Shown here: in pieces, positions 17,104 through 24,884 of the stretch
Layout of the letters: each line of letters starts with the position of its first letter
Position numbering within the stretch: position 1 is the first letter of the stretch
Source of the DNA: JAICUY01 sp038250515
Lineage (GTDB): Bacteria > Chloroflexota > Limnocylindria > QHBO01
Reading direction: 5' to 3'
Length of the DNA stretch: 64,000 bases
Assembly (NCBI GenBank): GCA_038250515.1
Contig: JBBSCG010000005.1
Coordinates: forward strand, 7,403 to 71,402
Made by a program: the position numbers and the translations under genes
The notes under the pieces: model-generated
Told to the model about the DNA's origin: nothing
Databases searched by the model: none
What the model saw: only the letters and a program-made list of their open reading frames with translations

Positions 17104-17661
17104 TCAGACCTCCATCACGTCAGCTTCCTTCCGCTCACCGCGCGAATCGATCGCATCGGTATAGCGGTCGGTGAGCTTCTGCAGACCTTCGAGCTCGCGC
17201 CGTTCCTCATCCTCGGAAAGGTCGCCGTCGCGGAGTGCCTTCTTAAGCTGGTCCGCGGCTTCGCGCCGCAGGTTGCGGATTTCGACGCGCGCCTCTTCCA
17301 TGCGACGGCGCACCTGCTTGACCATCTCCCGGCGCCGATCCTCGGTGAGCGGTGGCACATTCAGCCGGACCACCGTGCCGTCGACGTTCGGCGTGAGGCC
17401 GATATCGCTCTTGGTGATCGCCTTCTCGATCGCCGACAGGACCGATCGGTCCCATGGCTGGATCACGATCAGGTGCGCGTCGGGGGTCGAGATGCCCGCG
17501 ATCTGGTTGAGCGGCGTGGGATTGCCGTAGTAGTCGACGGTGAGACGCTCGACGAGCGCGGTCGATGCTCGGCCGGTGCGAATGCCGGCGAAGTCACGCT
17601 CCATCGCGTCCACCGCACGCTGCATCCTGGGGTCGATGGCAACGAGCGCCTCGTGCGTCAT
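17104..17661 (-). CDS. frr: Ribosome recycling factor
   Basis: 185 residues, the normal RRF length. With EF-G it splits post-termination ribosomes. It shows the three-helix-bundle pattern with the conserved RTGRAST (about 28-34) and a block near 125-140 with Arg-Arg and Lys-Lys-Ala-Leu. It overlaps pyrH by 4 nt (ATGA). Its last codons contain the GGAGG used by uppS. Confidence 0.96.
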   Translation of the reverse strand: MTHEALVAIDPRMQRAVDAMERDFAGIRTGRASTALVERLTVDYYGNPTPLNQIAGISTPDAHLIVIQPWDRSVLSAIEKAITKSDIGLTPNVDGTVVRLNVPPLTEDRRREMVKQVRRRMEEARVEIRNLRREAADQLKKALRDGDLSEDEERRELEGLQKLTDRYTDAIDSRGERKEADVMEV

Positions 17662-18404
17662 GCAGTCACCTCTCCGCCGATCAGCGTACCGATCGACTCA
17701 CCGCGAACGGCACGAACGATGTTTCCCGGCTGCGTCATGTCGAACACCACGATCGGCATCTCGTTATCCATGGCCAAACTGACGGCCGTGGCATCCAGCG
17801 CCTCGAGACGGTTCGCGAGCAGCTCGGTGTAGCCGATGCGAGCGTACCGCCGTGCGTTCGGCTCTTTTTCCGGGTCGGCATCGTACACCCCGTCGACACG
17901 CGTCGCCTTGAGGATGACCTCCGCGCCGATCTCAACAGCGCGCAGCGTAGCGGCCGTATCGGTCGTGAAGTAGGGATTGCCCGTTCCAGCGACCATGACC
18001 ACCACGCGACCCTTCTCGAGATGTCGCATCGCCCGGCGACGGATGTACGGCTCGCAGATCTCGTTCATGGCGATGGCGCTCATCACCCGCGTCGGGCAGT
18101 CAAGCTGCTCGAGCGCGTCCTGGATCGCCAGGCCGTTCATCACCGTGGCAAGCATGCCCATGTAGTCGGCGATGGCGCGGTCCATGCCGTGCGCCGCGGC
18201 CGCCAGGCCGCGAAAGATATTGCCGCCACCGACCACGATGGCAACCTCGACGCCCGTCTGCTTCGCCTCGGCGACCTGCATCGCGATGCCGCGGGCCACG
18301 TCCGGGTCGATGCCGTACTGCCCTGATCCCACCAATGCCTCGCCGGAGAGCTTCAGCAGCACCCGGCGGTAGGCGGGAGTGGGATGGGCCAGGGCATCGG
18401 TCAC
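17658..18404 (-). CDS. pyrH: UMP kinase
   Basis: 248 residues, of the amino-acid-kinase fold rather than the eukaryotic UMP kinase fold. It phosphorylates UMP to UDP. The N-terminal KLSGEAL phosphate loop is at about 18-24, a VVGGGNIFRG block near 58-67, and the UMP-binding GTGNPYFTTDTAA near 137-149. It starts at a GTG next to the tsf stop in the rpsB-tsf-pyrH-frr order. Confidence 0.96.
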   Translation of the reverse strand: MTDALAHPTPAYRRVLLKLSGEALVGSGQYGIDPDVARGIAMQVAEAKQTGVEVAIVVGGGNIFRGLAAAAHGMDRAIADYMGMLATVMNGLAIQDALEQLDCPTRVMSAIAMNEICEPYIRRRAMRHLEKGRVVVMVAGTGNPYFTTDTAATLRAVEIGAEVILKATRVDGVYDADPEKEPNARRYARIGYTELLANRLEALDATAVSLAMDNEMPIVVFDMTQPGNIVRAVRGESIGTLIGGEVTA

Positions 18405-19040
18405 CTAGGCAGCCTCGTCGTCCTCGACCGCCTGGGCGGCGGACTCGCCGACCGCCATGCGGACGAAGCGAGCCACGCGGATGTTCTCTCCGAGCAGGGC
18501 CACCTTTTCGGAGATGAGGTCGGAGATCTTCTTGTCCGAGTCGCGGTAGGGCTGGTCGAGCAGACAGACTGACTCGAGCCACTTATTGAGCTTGCCCTCC
18601 ACGATCATCGGCAGGCGATCTGCCGGGCGGCCATCGGTGCGGGCGTCGGTTGCGAATGCCTGCCTGTGCTCCTCGAGCACTTCGGCCGGCACCTCGTCGC
18701 GCGAGACGTAGAGCGGCGCGAGGCCGGCCACCTGCATCGCAAGCTCACGCGCCAACTGCTGGAAGTCGTCGGTGCGCGCCACGAAATCCGTCTCACAGTT
18801 GAGCTCGAGCAGGACGCCGAGCCGCGATCCGTGGTGGATGTAGCTCGTCACGATCCCCTCTCGGGCAGCACGTCCCGCCTTCTTGGCGGCTGTGGCGAGG
18901 CCCTTCTCGCGCAGCCACACCAGCGCCTGCTCGGGGTCTCCCTGCGACTCCTCGAGCGCACGCTTACAATCCATGATGCCGGCGCCCGTCTGCTCACGCA
19001 GCCGCTTGACGTCCTCCGGCTTGACGATGGTCTGAGTCAT
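18405..19040 (-). CDS. tsf: Elongation factor Ts
   Basis: 211 residues, shorter than E. coli EF-Ts (283) and close to the compact type of Thermus. It is the guanine-nucleotide exchange factor for EF-Tu. An N-terminal UBA-like domain has LREQTGAGIMDCKRAL (about 14-29). The exchange core has IHHGSRLGVLLELNCETDFVAR split over about 67-89. The acidic C-terminal tail is short. It follows rpsB after 44 nt. Confidence 0.95.
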   Translation of the reverse strand: MTQTIVKPEDVKRLREQTGAGIMDCKRALEESQGDPEQALVWLREKGLATAAKKAGRAAREGIVTSYIHHGSRLGVLLELNCETDFVARTDDFQQLARELAMQVAGLAPLYVSRDEVPAEVLEEHRQAFATDARTDGRPADRLPMIVEGKLNKWLESVCLLDQPYRDSDKKISDLISEKVALLGENIRVARFVRMAVGESAAQAVEDDEAA

Positions 19041-19084
19041 GTTCCTTCCTGTCGCTTACCCGATCCACCTCGTCGGTGCCGCTG

Positions 19085-19990
19085 TCAGGCGGTCTGCTCC
19101 TTGTCCTCTGTTTCCTCTTCGCCGTCGGCCACGCGACGAGCGCGCGCGCGCCGCTCCTCGTCCTCGTCGTCCTCCGGCTCGGGCTCGAAAATGAGTGCCT
19201 CGCCGGATGCCAGCGCCGCGCTGTAATCGGCCTCCGCGCCGAGCGCCGCCTCGTCAACCGGCGGCAACGCCTCGGCCTGCTCGAACTCATCGTCGAGCTG
19301 CGACTGGCGCTCCTGCTGTGCCTCGAGCACGGCATCGGCGACCAAACCGCACATCAGCTTGACCGATCGGATCGCGTCGTCATTGCCGGGGATCACCCAA
19401 TCGATGACCTCCGGATCACAGTTCGTATCGGTGATGGCGATGATTGAAATCTCGAGACGACGTGCCTCGGCGATGGCGATCGACTCGCGATGGGGATCGA
19501 CCACGAACAGCGCACCGGGCACGCGGCGCATGCGCCGAATGCCACCGAGCACGTGGTTGAGCTTCTCGATCTCCTCGGTGAGCTTGCTGGCTTCCTTCTT
19601 CGTGAGCCGTTCGAACTCGCCCGCGTCGCGTCGCGCCTCGAGCGCGTCAAGCCGCTGCACGCGCCGCTTGATGGTCGTGAAGTTGGTCAACATGCCGCCC
19701 AACCAGCGGTTGTTGACATAGTGCTGTCCGCTGCGCTCCGCCTCGGACTTCAGCGACTCCTGTGCCTGCTTCTTGGTGCCGACGAACAGGATGCTGTCGC
19801 CGTGGCGAATCGTCTCGCGCACGAACTCGAGCGCGGCGTCCAGGCGGGTGACCGTCTGAGCCAGATCAATGATGTGAATTCCGTTGCGCTCGCCGAAGAT
19901 ATAGTCGCGCATCTTCGGGTTCCAGCGGCGGGTCTGGTGTCCAAAATGGACGCCCGCCTCGAGCAGCTGCTTCATCGTGGCTGCAGCCAT
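19085..19990 (-). CDS. rpsB: Small ribosomal subunit protein uS2 with acidic C-terminal extension
   Basis: 301 residues. The canonical S2 body (to about 230) includes LEAGVHFGHQTRRWNPKM, GTKKQAQESL and the NRWLGGMLTNF block. It is followed by an unusually long tail of about 65 residues that is Glu/Asp-rich, then Arg-rich, then Glu-rich. The open frame extends upstream to 20068. The ATG at 19990 is chosen because GGAGG lies 10 nt before it and MAAATMKQLLEAG matches S2 starts. First gene of the rpsB-to-rseP unit. Confidence 0.95.
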   Translation of the reverse strand: MAAATMKQLLEAGVHFGHQTRRWNPKMRDYIFGERNGIHIIDLAQTVTRLDAALEFVRETIRHGDSILFVGTKKQAQESLKSEAERSGQHYVNNRWLGGMLTNFTTIKRRVQRLDALEARRDAGEFERLTKKEASKLTEEIEKLNHVLGGIRRMRRVPGALFVVDPHRESIAIAEARRLEISIIAITDTNCDPEVIDWVIPGNDDAIRSVKLMCGLVADAVLEAQQERQSQLDDEFEQAEALPPVDEAALGAEADYSAALASGEALIFEPEPEDDEDEERRARARRVADGEEETEDKEQTA

Positions 19991-20151
19991 GACTGATGGT
20001 TCCTCCGGTTCGTTCCTCCGCCCGCCGTTCGCTCCCGATGGTCGACCCTGCCTCGTCGTGCAGGGCACCGATGACCACGGAATGAGCGGGCGTGTGTGAT
20101 GGGTGATCCGGCCGCGTAGTTAAGACGCCGGTGCGCATCGGGCCGACGGAA

Positions 20152-20157
20152 AGTATA
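20152..20157 (-). promoter_or_regulatory. Extended -10 promoter of the rpsB operon
   Basis: The minus strand reads TGCTATACT (TGn plus TATACT), with no convincing -35. The leader to rpsB would be about 155 nt. It contains a CCCTGC/GCAGGG stem near 20055-20075, a possible but unproven site for S2 feedback control. Confidence 0.55.
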
Positions 20158-20277
20158 GCACGCGCGGCTCGCCGGAATGCTCGAGGGGCCAGGGCCGGAC
20201 CCGACCAGTACCGAAGTATTCCGGGGTTGCACCGCTCGTACCTTGACCACTCCGGAGGCTCCCATAGCATCGGAGAC

Positions 20278-21381
20278 ATGCAAAGCCGACTCAGAGCGCT
20301 CCTGGCAGCCGCTGCACTGGCCGGGGTGCTGGCCATCGGGCCGGCCCTCAACCGACAGGCCGCGGCCAGCGACACGGTCGTCGTCCGCAACGGCGACACG
20401 CTGAGCGGCATCGCCGCGCGAAATGGCGTGACCGTCGAGCAGCTGGTGACCCTCAACCGCATCGCCAACCCGAATCGCATCTACTCCGGACAGATGCTGC
20501 GCCTCAAGCCCGCCCACCGAGCCTCCAGGGCGAGCCAGCCCAAGTTGGCGACAGCCACTCCCCGCACGCACCGCGTGCGGGGAGGTGAGCACCTCACCGG
20601 CATCGCGCGACAATACGGCACGACCATCAGCGCCATCGTCGCCGCCAACCGGCTGACCGACCCCGGTCGCATCTTTGCCGGTCAGCGGCTCGTCATCCCC
20701 GGAGGCGCGCCGCCGGCTGCCACGAAGACTGCGGCCAGACCCGCCACGAAGGCCGCGGTCCGCAGCCACCGAGTCAGGTCGGGCGAGACGCTGACGAGCA
20801 TCGCACGTCGGTATGACACCACCATTGGAGCGATCGTCCGGGCCAACGGTATTCGCAACCCGTCCTTCGTCCGGATCGGGACGGCGCTGCGCATCCCAAG
20901 CCCGTCCGGCCCGAGCATCACCGCGCCGACCAGGACGAAAACGAGCGCGCGGCCGATTCCGCCGTCGATGGCCGCCCTCGTCGCGAAGCGCGCCGGGGTC
21001 CGACGAATCATCACCGAGGAGGCGAAGCGCTTCGGCGTTCCTCAGGCGTTCGCACTGGCCGTCGCCTGGCAGGAGTCGGGCTGGCAGCAGGGCGTGACGA
21101 GCTATGCGGGGGCCGTCGGGGTGATGCAGCTGATGCCGGCGACCGGCGAATGGGTCGGACCGGCGATGCTCGGCCATCGTGTGAACCCGCGCGATACGCG
21201 GCAGAACGTGCACGCCGGCGTCCGGCTGCTGAAGCATTACCTCGATCGATACCACGGCGACCGGGCTCGGGTGCTCGCGGCCTACTACCAGGGGCAGACA
21301 GCCGTCGACCGATACGGCATCTACCCGGGATCGCGTCCGTACATCGCGTCGATCCTGTATATCGAGAAGCTCTTCGACTGA
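20278..21381 (+). CDS. Secreted cell-wall hydrolase: three LysM domains plus lytic transglycosylase (SLT)
   Basis: 367 residues. A signal peptide (about 1-30, ending AAA-S) precedes three LysM peptidoglycan-binding domains at about 34-77, 97-141 and 163-207, separated by Ala/Thr/Pro-rich linkers. A C-terminal SLT domain (about 240-367) has the catalytic Glu266 in QESGW and the GVMQLMPATG block. It probably cleaves glycan strands of the wall. It is one of few plus-strand genes and converges on yraN with the two stop codons 1 nt apart and no terminator between them. A weak TTGACC (20243-20248) may be its -35. The ATG at 20278 has GGAG closely upstream. Confidence 0.93.
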   Translation: MQSRLRALLAAAALAGVLAIGPALNRQAAASDTVVVRNGDTLSGIAARNGVTVEQLVTLNRIANPNRIYSGQMLRLKPAHRASRASQPKLATATPRTHRVRGGEHLTGIARQYGTTISAIVAANRLTDPGRIFAGQRLVIPGGAPPAATKTAARPATKAAVRSHRVRSGETLTSIARRYDTTIGAIVRANGIRNPSFVRIGTALRIPSPSGPSITAPTRTKTSARPIPPSMAALVAKRAGVRRIITEEAKRFGVPQAFALAVAWQESGWQQGVTSYAGAVGVMQLMPATGEWVGPAMLGHRVNPRDTRQNVHAGVRLLKHYLDRYHGDRARVLAAYYQGQTAVDRYGIYPGSRPYIASILYIEKLFD

Positions 21382-21382
21382 T

Positions 21383-21796
21383 TTACCAGACATCGATCGC
21401 CGGATGGCGTGCCAAGCGCCAGTCGCCGGTCGGCTCCGGCACGACCGTGACCAGATCGGCGCGAAGGCCAGAGTGGCGGATGTCGGCCTCCGAGGCGTAG
21501 CGCGCCAGCGCGGCGCGTAAGCGACTCACGCGGCGCTGGTCGACGCTCTCGAGCGGGCTGCCCGTACGCGATGTGCGGCGCGCGCGAACCTCGACTCCTA
21601 CCAGCACGCCGCCGGGATCAAGGCAAACGAGGTCGAGCTCGCCTTCTGGCACGCGCCATCGTCGAGCAAGGATCCGCCAGCCTTCATGCTCCAGCCAGAC
21701 GGCAACGGCCGCCTCGGCTCGCTCACCAAGTTCGTGGCGCGGGTTGGGCATCGGTTTCGCGTTGGCTCCTTCGCGGGAGGCGAGCAGCCGGTGCAC
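21383..21796 (-). CDS. YraN/UPF0102 family endonuclease-like protein
   Basis: Up to 137 residues from a GTG at 21796; an ATG at 21751 (122 residues, MPNPRHELGERAE) is equally plausible and closer to typical family starts. Family features: G-ERAEAAVAVWLEHEGWRIL, then GELDLVCLDPGGVLVGVEVR, the Glu/Asp/Glu-x-Lys-like pattern of a Holliday-resolvase/restriction-type nuclease fold. Function is unknown in the family. It follows rnhB directly, a conserved pair. Confidence 0.85.
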   Translation of the reverse strand: MHRLLASREGANAKPMPNPRHELGERAEAAVAVWLEHEGWRILARRWRVPEGELDLVCLDPGGVLVGVEVRARRTSRTGSPLESVDQRRVSRLRAALARYASEADIRHSGLRADLVTVVPEPTGDWRLARHPAIDVW

Positions 21797-21798
21797 GC

Positions 21799-22479
21799 TC
21801 AGTCGAGCAGGTCGATCTCGTCGTCGAGCAATGGATCATCGAGCAATGGATCATCGAGCATCAGCTCCAGGGAGAGCTGCTCTCCGGCGAGCATCCAGCG
21901 GATGGGCGCAAAGCTCCGCCGATGCCAGGCGCACGGCCCCTCGCTCATCAGCGCGTCGTAATGGAAGCGCGTGCCGTAGCCCTTGTTCCGGGTGAAGCCA
22001 TAGATCGGATAGCGCTGGTCCAGCTCGTCGCAGATGCGGTCCCGGGTCACCTTGGCCACAATCGAGGCGGCGGCGATGGAGGCGGAGATCGCATCGCCGT
22101 CGATGATTGCCCGCTGCGGCAGGTCGACCTCGCGCAACGTCAGCGCGTCGATGACGAGGTGGTCCGGCGGCGCGGCCAGCCGTCCCAGTGCCTGCTGCAT
22201 GGCGAGCTTGGTCGCCTGGAGAATGTTGATGGCATCGATGACGTCGACCTCGACGCAGCCGACGCCGACGCCCTCGGCCCGGTCCAGGATCAGCTCGTAG
22301 AGTGCCTCACGTCGTGCGCGCGGAACGACCTTCGAGTCGCGAAGGCCCTTGATCCGATGCCGCTCGGGAAGGATCACCGCTGCGGCCACCACGGGCCCTG
22401 CCAGCGAGCCGCGGCCGACCTCGTCGAGTCCGGCGATACGCTGGAAGCCGCTGAGCCGCAAGTCGCGCTCATGGCGCAT
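21799..22479 (-). CDS. rnhB: Ribonuclease HII with repeated acidic tail
   Basis: 226 residues. It removes RNA from RNA/DNA hybrids and misincorporated ribonucleotides. GLDEVGRGSLAGPVVAAAV (about 17-35) carries the first catalytic Asp/Glu pair, and ASIVAKVTRD and a tyrosine-glycine motif near NKGYGT follow. The ATG at 22479 is chosen; the longer frame reading into rplS is not conserved. The last 20 residues are an acidic Leu/Asp/Pro tail encoded by a 15-bp tandem repeat. Confidence 0.94.
   Translation of the reverse strand: MRHERDLRLSGFQRIAGLDEVGRGSLAGPVVAAAVILPERHRIKGLRDSKVVPRARREALYELILDRAEGVGVGCVEVDVIDAINILQATKLAMQQALGRLAAPPDHLVIDALTLREVDLPQRAIIDGDAISASIAAASIVAKVTRDRICDELDQRYPIYGFTRNKGYGTRFHYDALMSEGPCAWHRRSFAPIRWMLAGEQLSLELMLDDPLLDDPLLDDEIDLLD
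21826..21860. repeat. 15-bp tandem repeat inside the rnhB 3' end
   Basis: The unit GAGCAATGGATCATC occurs exactly twice (21826-21840 and 21841-21855), followed by the first five bases of a third copy. On the minus strand it encodes DDPLL repeats in the RNase HII tail. Confidence 0.9.
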
Positions 22480-22509
22480 GTGCGCGTCATGCGGGGGCCC
22501 GTGCTTACT

Positions 22510-22529
22510 GCGCGCGGCGCACCGCGCGC
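22510..22529. other. GC-only hairpin between rplS and rnhB
   Basis: GCGCGCGG, loop CGCA, CCGCGCGC: a perfect 8-bp stem in the 79 nt gap between rplS and rnhB. No T-tract follows on the minus strand, so it could be a processing site or partial terminator. Confidence 0.4.
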
Positions 22530-22558
22530 GAACCGATCCCGAGAGATCGGTCACCGAA

Positions 22559-22909
22559 TCAGCGGCCTGCGCGGCGCTCGCGGAGCGTGGCGGACTTGCC
22601 GACGCGGTTGCGGAGGAAGAAAAGCTGTGCTCGACGGGCAACACCGTGACGGACGACCTCGATCTTGTCGACGCGCGGTGCATGCACCATGAAGGTGCGC
22701 TCCACTCCCACGCCGCTGGCGATACGGCGCACGGTGATCGCCCGGTTGAGCCCGCCGTTGCGCATGCGCATGACGGTGCCCTCGAAAACCTGGATTCGCT
22801 CCCGGGTACCCTCGACCACCTTGACCGAGACGCGCACCGTGTCGCCGGGGGCGATCTCGGGCACGTCGGTCCGGAGCTGCTCGCGCTCGAGCTCCTCGAT
22901 GACGTTCAT
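22559..22909 (-). CDS. rplS: Large ribosomal subunit protein bL19
   Basis: 116 residues, at the 30S-50S interface. It shows the L19 pattern: GDTVRVSVKVVEGTRERIQ, FEGTVMRMRNGGLNRAITV, and FMVHAPRVDKIEVVRHG. The ATG has GAGG 10 nt upstream. It has its own promoter about 85 nt upstream and so can be transcribed separately from the rpsP-trmD genes that usually share its operon. Confidence 0.96.
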   Translation of the reverse strand: MNVIEELEREQLRTDVPEIAPGDTVRVSVKVVEGTRERIQVFEGTVMRMRNGGLNRAITVRRIASGVGVERTFMVHAPRVDKIEVVRHGVARRAQLFFLRNRVGKSATLRERRAGR

Positions 22910-22992
22910 CGTACGGAAACCTCATTACTGCGGCAGTACCCGCGGCTTATCAACTAACATGGCGCAACCGGCGAACGGTCGCGGCGGTGCCG

Positions 22993-23022
22993 AGTATAGC
23001 AACGCGTCGTCGGGCGCGGCAA
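22993..23022 (-). promoter_or_regulatory. Promoter of rplS-rnhB-yraN
   Basis: TTGCCG (23022-23017), 18 nt spacer, TGC-TATACT (-10 at 22998-22993). Both hexamers plus an extended -10 make this one of the better promoters in the window. It lies in the gap between trmD and rplS. Confidence 0.65.
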
Positions 23023-23031
23023 ACAGCCGGA

Positions 23032-23769
23032 CTACTCGCGCGCCTCACCGAGCTCGACCAGCATGCGACGATCCTCGTCGCTGAGCTGAACGCCGTCGAG
23101 CAGGTCCGGGCGTCGCTCGAGCGTGCGGCGCAGCGCCTCGCGGCGGCGCCAGCGATCGACCTCGCCGTGGTGGCCCGAGAGGAGCACCGCCGGAACGTCC
23201 ATGCCACGGAACGAATTTGGCCGCGTGTATTGCGGGTACTCCAGCAGGCCGGCGGAAAACGAATCGCCCTCGTGTGACTCGGCCTCGATCACGCCGGGCA
23301 CCAACCGCGCCACGGCGTCGATCAGCACCAGCGCCGGCAGCTCACCGCCGGTTAGCACGTAGTCGCCGATGCTCACCTCGCGGTCGACCAGCGCTCGTGC
23401 TCGCTCGTCAATGCCTTCGTAGCGTCCGCACACCAGCGCCAGGTGACCGACGGTGGCCAGCTCGCGCGCCAGCGCATCGGTCAATCGTTCGCCGGCGGGA
23501 TCCATCAGGATCACCTGCGCACCGGCCGCGCGCAGCGGCTCGATGGCCGCATACAGCGGCTCTGGCCGGATCAGCATGCCCGCTCCCCCGCCGTACGGGT
23601 AGTCGTCGACCGACCGATGCCGGCCGAGGCCGTGGTCGCGCAGGTCATGGATTTCGAAGCGGACAATGCCCCGCTCGACCGCGCGACCGACCACCGAGGC
23701 GCTCAGCGGTGCGTTGAACAGCTCCGGGAAGAGAGTCACCACGTCAATCTGAAGGCGCGGCTCAGACAT
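23032..23769 (-). CDS. trmD: tRNA (guanine37-N1)-methyltransferase
   Basis: 245 residues, a SPOUT methyltransferase that methylates G37 to prevent +1 frameshifting. Motifs: DVVTLFPELF at the start, DYPYGGGAGMLIRPEP near 54-69, LVCGRYEGIDER near 111-122 and SIGDYVLTGGELPAL near 132-146, which form the trefoil-knot AdoMet site. It overlaps rimM by 8 nt. Completes the rpsP-khpA-rimM-trmD series. Confidence 0.96.
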   Translation of the reverse strand: MSEPRLQIDVVTLFPELFNAPLSASVVGRAVERGIVRFEIHDLRDHGLGRHRSVDDYPYGGGAGMLIRPEPLYAAIEPLRAAGAQVILMDPAGERLTDALARELATVGHLALVCGRYEGIDERARALVDREVSIGDYVLTGGELPALVLIDAVARLVPGVIEAESHEGDSFSAGLLEYPQYTRPNSFRGMDVPAVLLSGHHGEVDRWRRREALRRTLERRPDLLDGVQLSDEDRRMLVELGEARE

Positions 23770-24262
23770 CTTCGGTCTCGTAACGCACGACCATCCGCCC
23801 GTTCTGCAGGTCGATCTCGCGAACGACGGCGCGCAGCGCCGGGACGAGCAGCTCTTCGCCTTCCGCAGGTTCGATGCGATAGACCTCGTTCTCGCCCGCG
23901 CGGAACACCTCCACGAGGATGCCCAGCGCGGTGCCTGCCTCATCGGTCACGTTGAGGCCCTCGAGCTGGTGCCAGTAATAGCTGCCCTCGGGCAGCTTGG
24001 CCGCCTCGATCTCGAGGTAACGATCCCTGAGCGCCTCCGCTGCCTCACGGGTGACGATCCCTTCGAGGCTGATCACCGGGATGCGCCCGCCGCGCTGCAT
24101 CTCGACGATGCGTCGCGGCGCGGCCTCGCCCTCGACGAAGAGCTGCTCCCCGGGCTCGAGCCGCTCAGGCCAGTCCGTCAGTGCCTCGATGCGCAGCGAG
24201 CCCCGCAGCCCCTTGACCCCGGTGACGCGCGCGACGGCCAGACGTTCAGTCGTTTGGAACAA
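23762..24262 (-). CDS. rimM: Ribosome maturation factor RimM
   Basis: 166 residues, an assembly factor binding S19 and the 30S head. The N-terminal VARVTGVKGLRGSLRIEALTD segment (about 10-30) and the C-terminal PRC-barrel (SYYWHQLEGL through ELLVPAL) are typical. A TTG at 24262 is the first usable start and overlaps khpA by 17 nt; no ATG lies nearby. Confidence 0.93.
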   Translation of the reverse strand: MFQTTERLAVARVTGVKGLRGSLRIEALTDWPERLEPGEQLFVEGEAAPRRIVEMQRGGRIPVISLEGIVTREAAEALRDRYLEIEAAKLPEGSYYWHQLEGLNVTDEAGTALGILVEVFRAGENEVYRIEPAEGEELLVPALRAVVREIDLQNGRMVVRYETEDV

Positions 24263-24482
24263 TTTCCAGCTCGACGTGGCGTCCGTCGCGCGAGCCCATC
24301 ACCCGCAGCAGGCTGCGGATGGCGTTCGCGATCCGCCCGTCACGGCCGATGACCCGGCCCATGTCGCCCTCGTCCACGCTCAGCGTCAGCTCGACCTCGT
24401 CGTCGCGCTCCTCGACCTCGATGTGGACACCGTCGGGATTGTCGACCAATGCGCGGGCGACGTAGTCAAGGAACTCCTTCAT
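24246..24482 (-). CDS. khpA: KhpA-type KH-domain RNA-binding protein
   Basis: 78 residues, a single type-II KH domain with GDMGRVIGRDGRIANAIR (the GxxG loop is GRDG). With KhpB it acts as an RNA chaperone affecting cell size and translation in Gram-positive bacteria; khpB is not in this window. It overlaps rpsP by 4 nt in the conserved rpsP-khpA-rimM-trmD order. Confidence 0.93.
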   Translation of the reverse strand: MKEFLDYVARALVDNPDGVHIEVEERDDEVELTLSVDEGDMGRVIGRDGRIANAIRSLLRVMGSRDGRHVELEIVPND

Positions 24483-24841
24483 TCGATGACCTTCGCTTCG
24501 CTCTTCGGCGCGCTCTTCGCCTCGGCCTTGGGCTTGCGAGCCCGCGGCTTCTTCGCGGCCGGTTCGGCCGCCTCGGCTGTTGGCGCGTCCTTGCCGATGC
24601 CGACCTGGCGCATCAGCTTGGCCACGGTCTCGGACGGCTGCGCGCCCTTGGAGATCCAGGCGTTGAGCCTGTCGGCGTCGATCTGCACCGTCGCCGGATC
24701 GGTCAGTGGGTTGTAGAAGCCCAGGATCTCGAGCGCACGCCCATCCCGGGCGCGACGGCTGTCGATCGCAATGACCCGGTAGGACGGGCGCTTGGTGGCC
24801 CCCACGCGGGTCAGTCGAATACGTACTGCCAAGGTTCTCAC
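24479..24841 (-). CDS. rpsP: Small ribosomal subunit protein bS16 with basic C-terminal extension
   Basis: 120 residues. The S16 core (to about 80) has VRIRLTRVGATKRPSYRV and ILGFYNPLTDP. A 35-residue Ala/Lys/Pro/Glu-rich tail follows. The start is uncertain: a GTG at 24841 has GAGAGG only 3-4 nt upstream, whereas the in-frame TTG at 24832 gives the standard AVRIRL start with a 12 nt spacer. It follows DUF3352 after 43 nt. Confidence 0.94.
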   Translation of the reverse strand: MRTLAVRIRLTRVGATKRPSYRVIAIDSRRARDGRALEILGFYNPLTDPATVQIDADRLNAWISKGAQPSETVAKLMRQVGIGKDAPTAEAAEPAAKKPRARKPKAEAKSAPKSEAKVIE

Positions 24842-24884
24842 TTACCTCTCTGTCATGTCAGCGGTTGCTGTGTCCATTGAGCGA

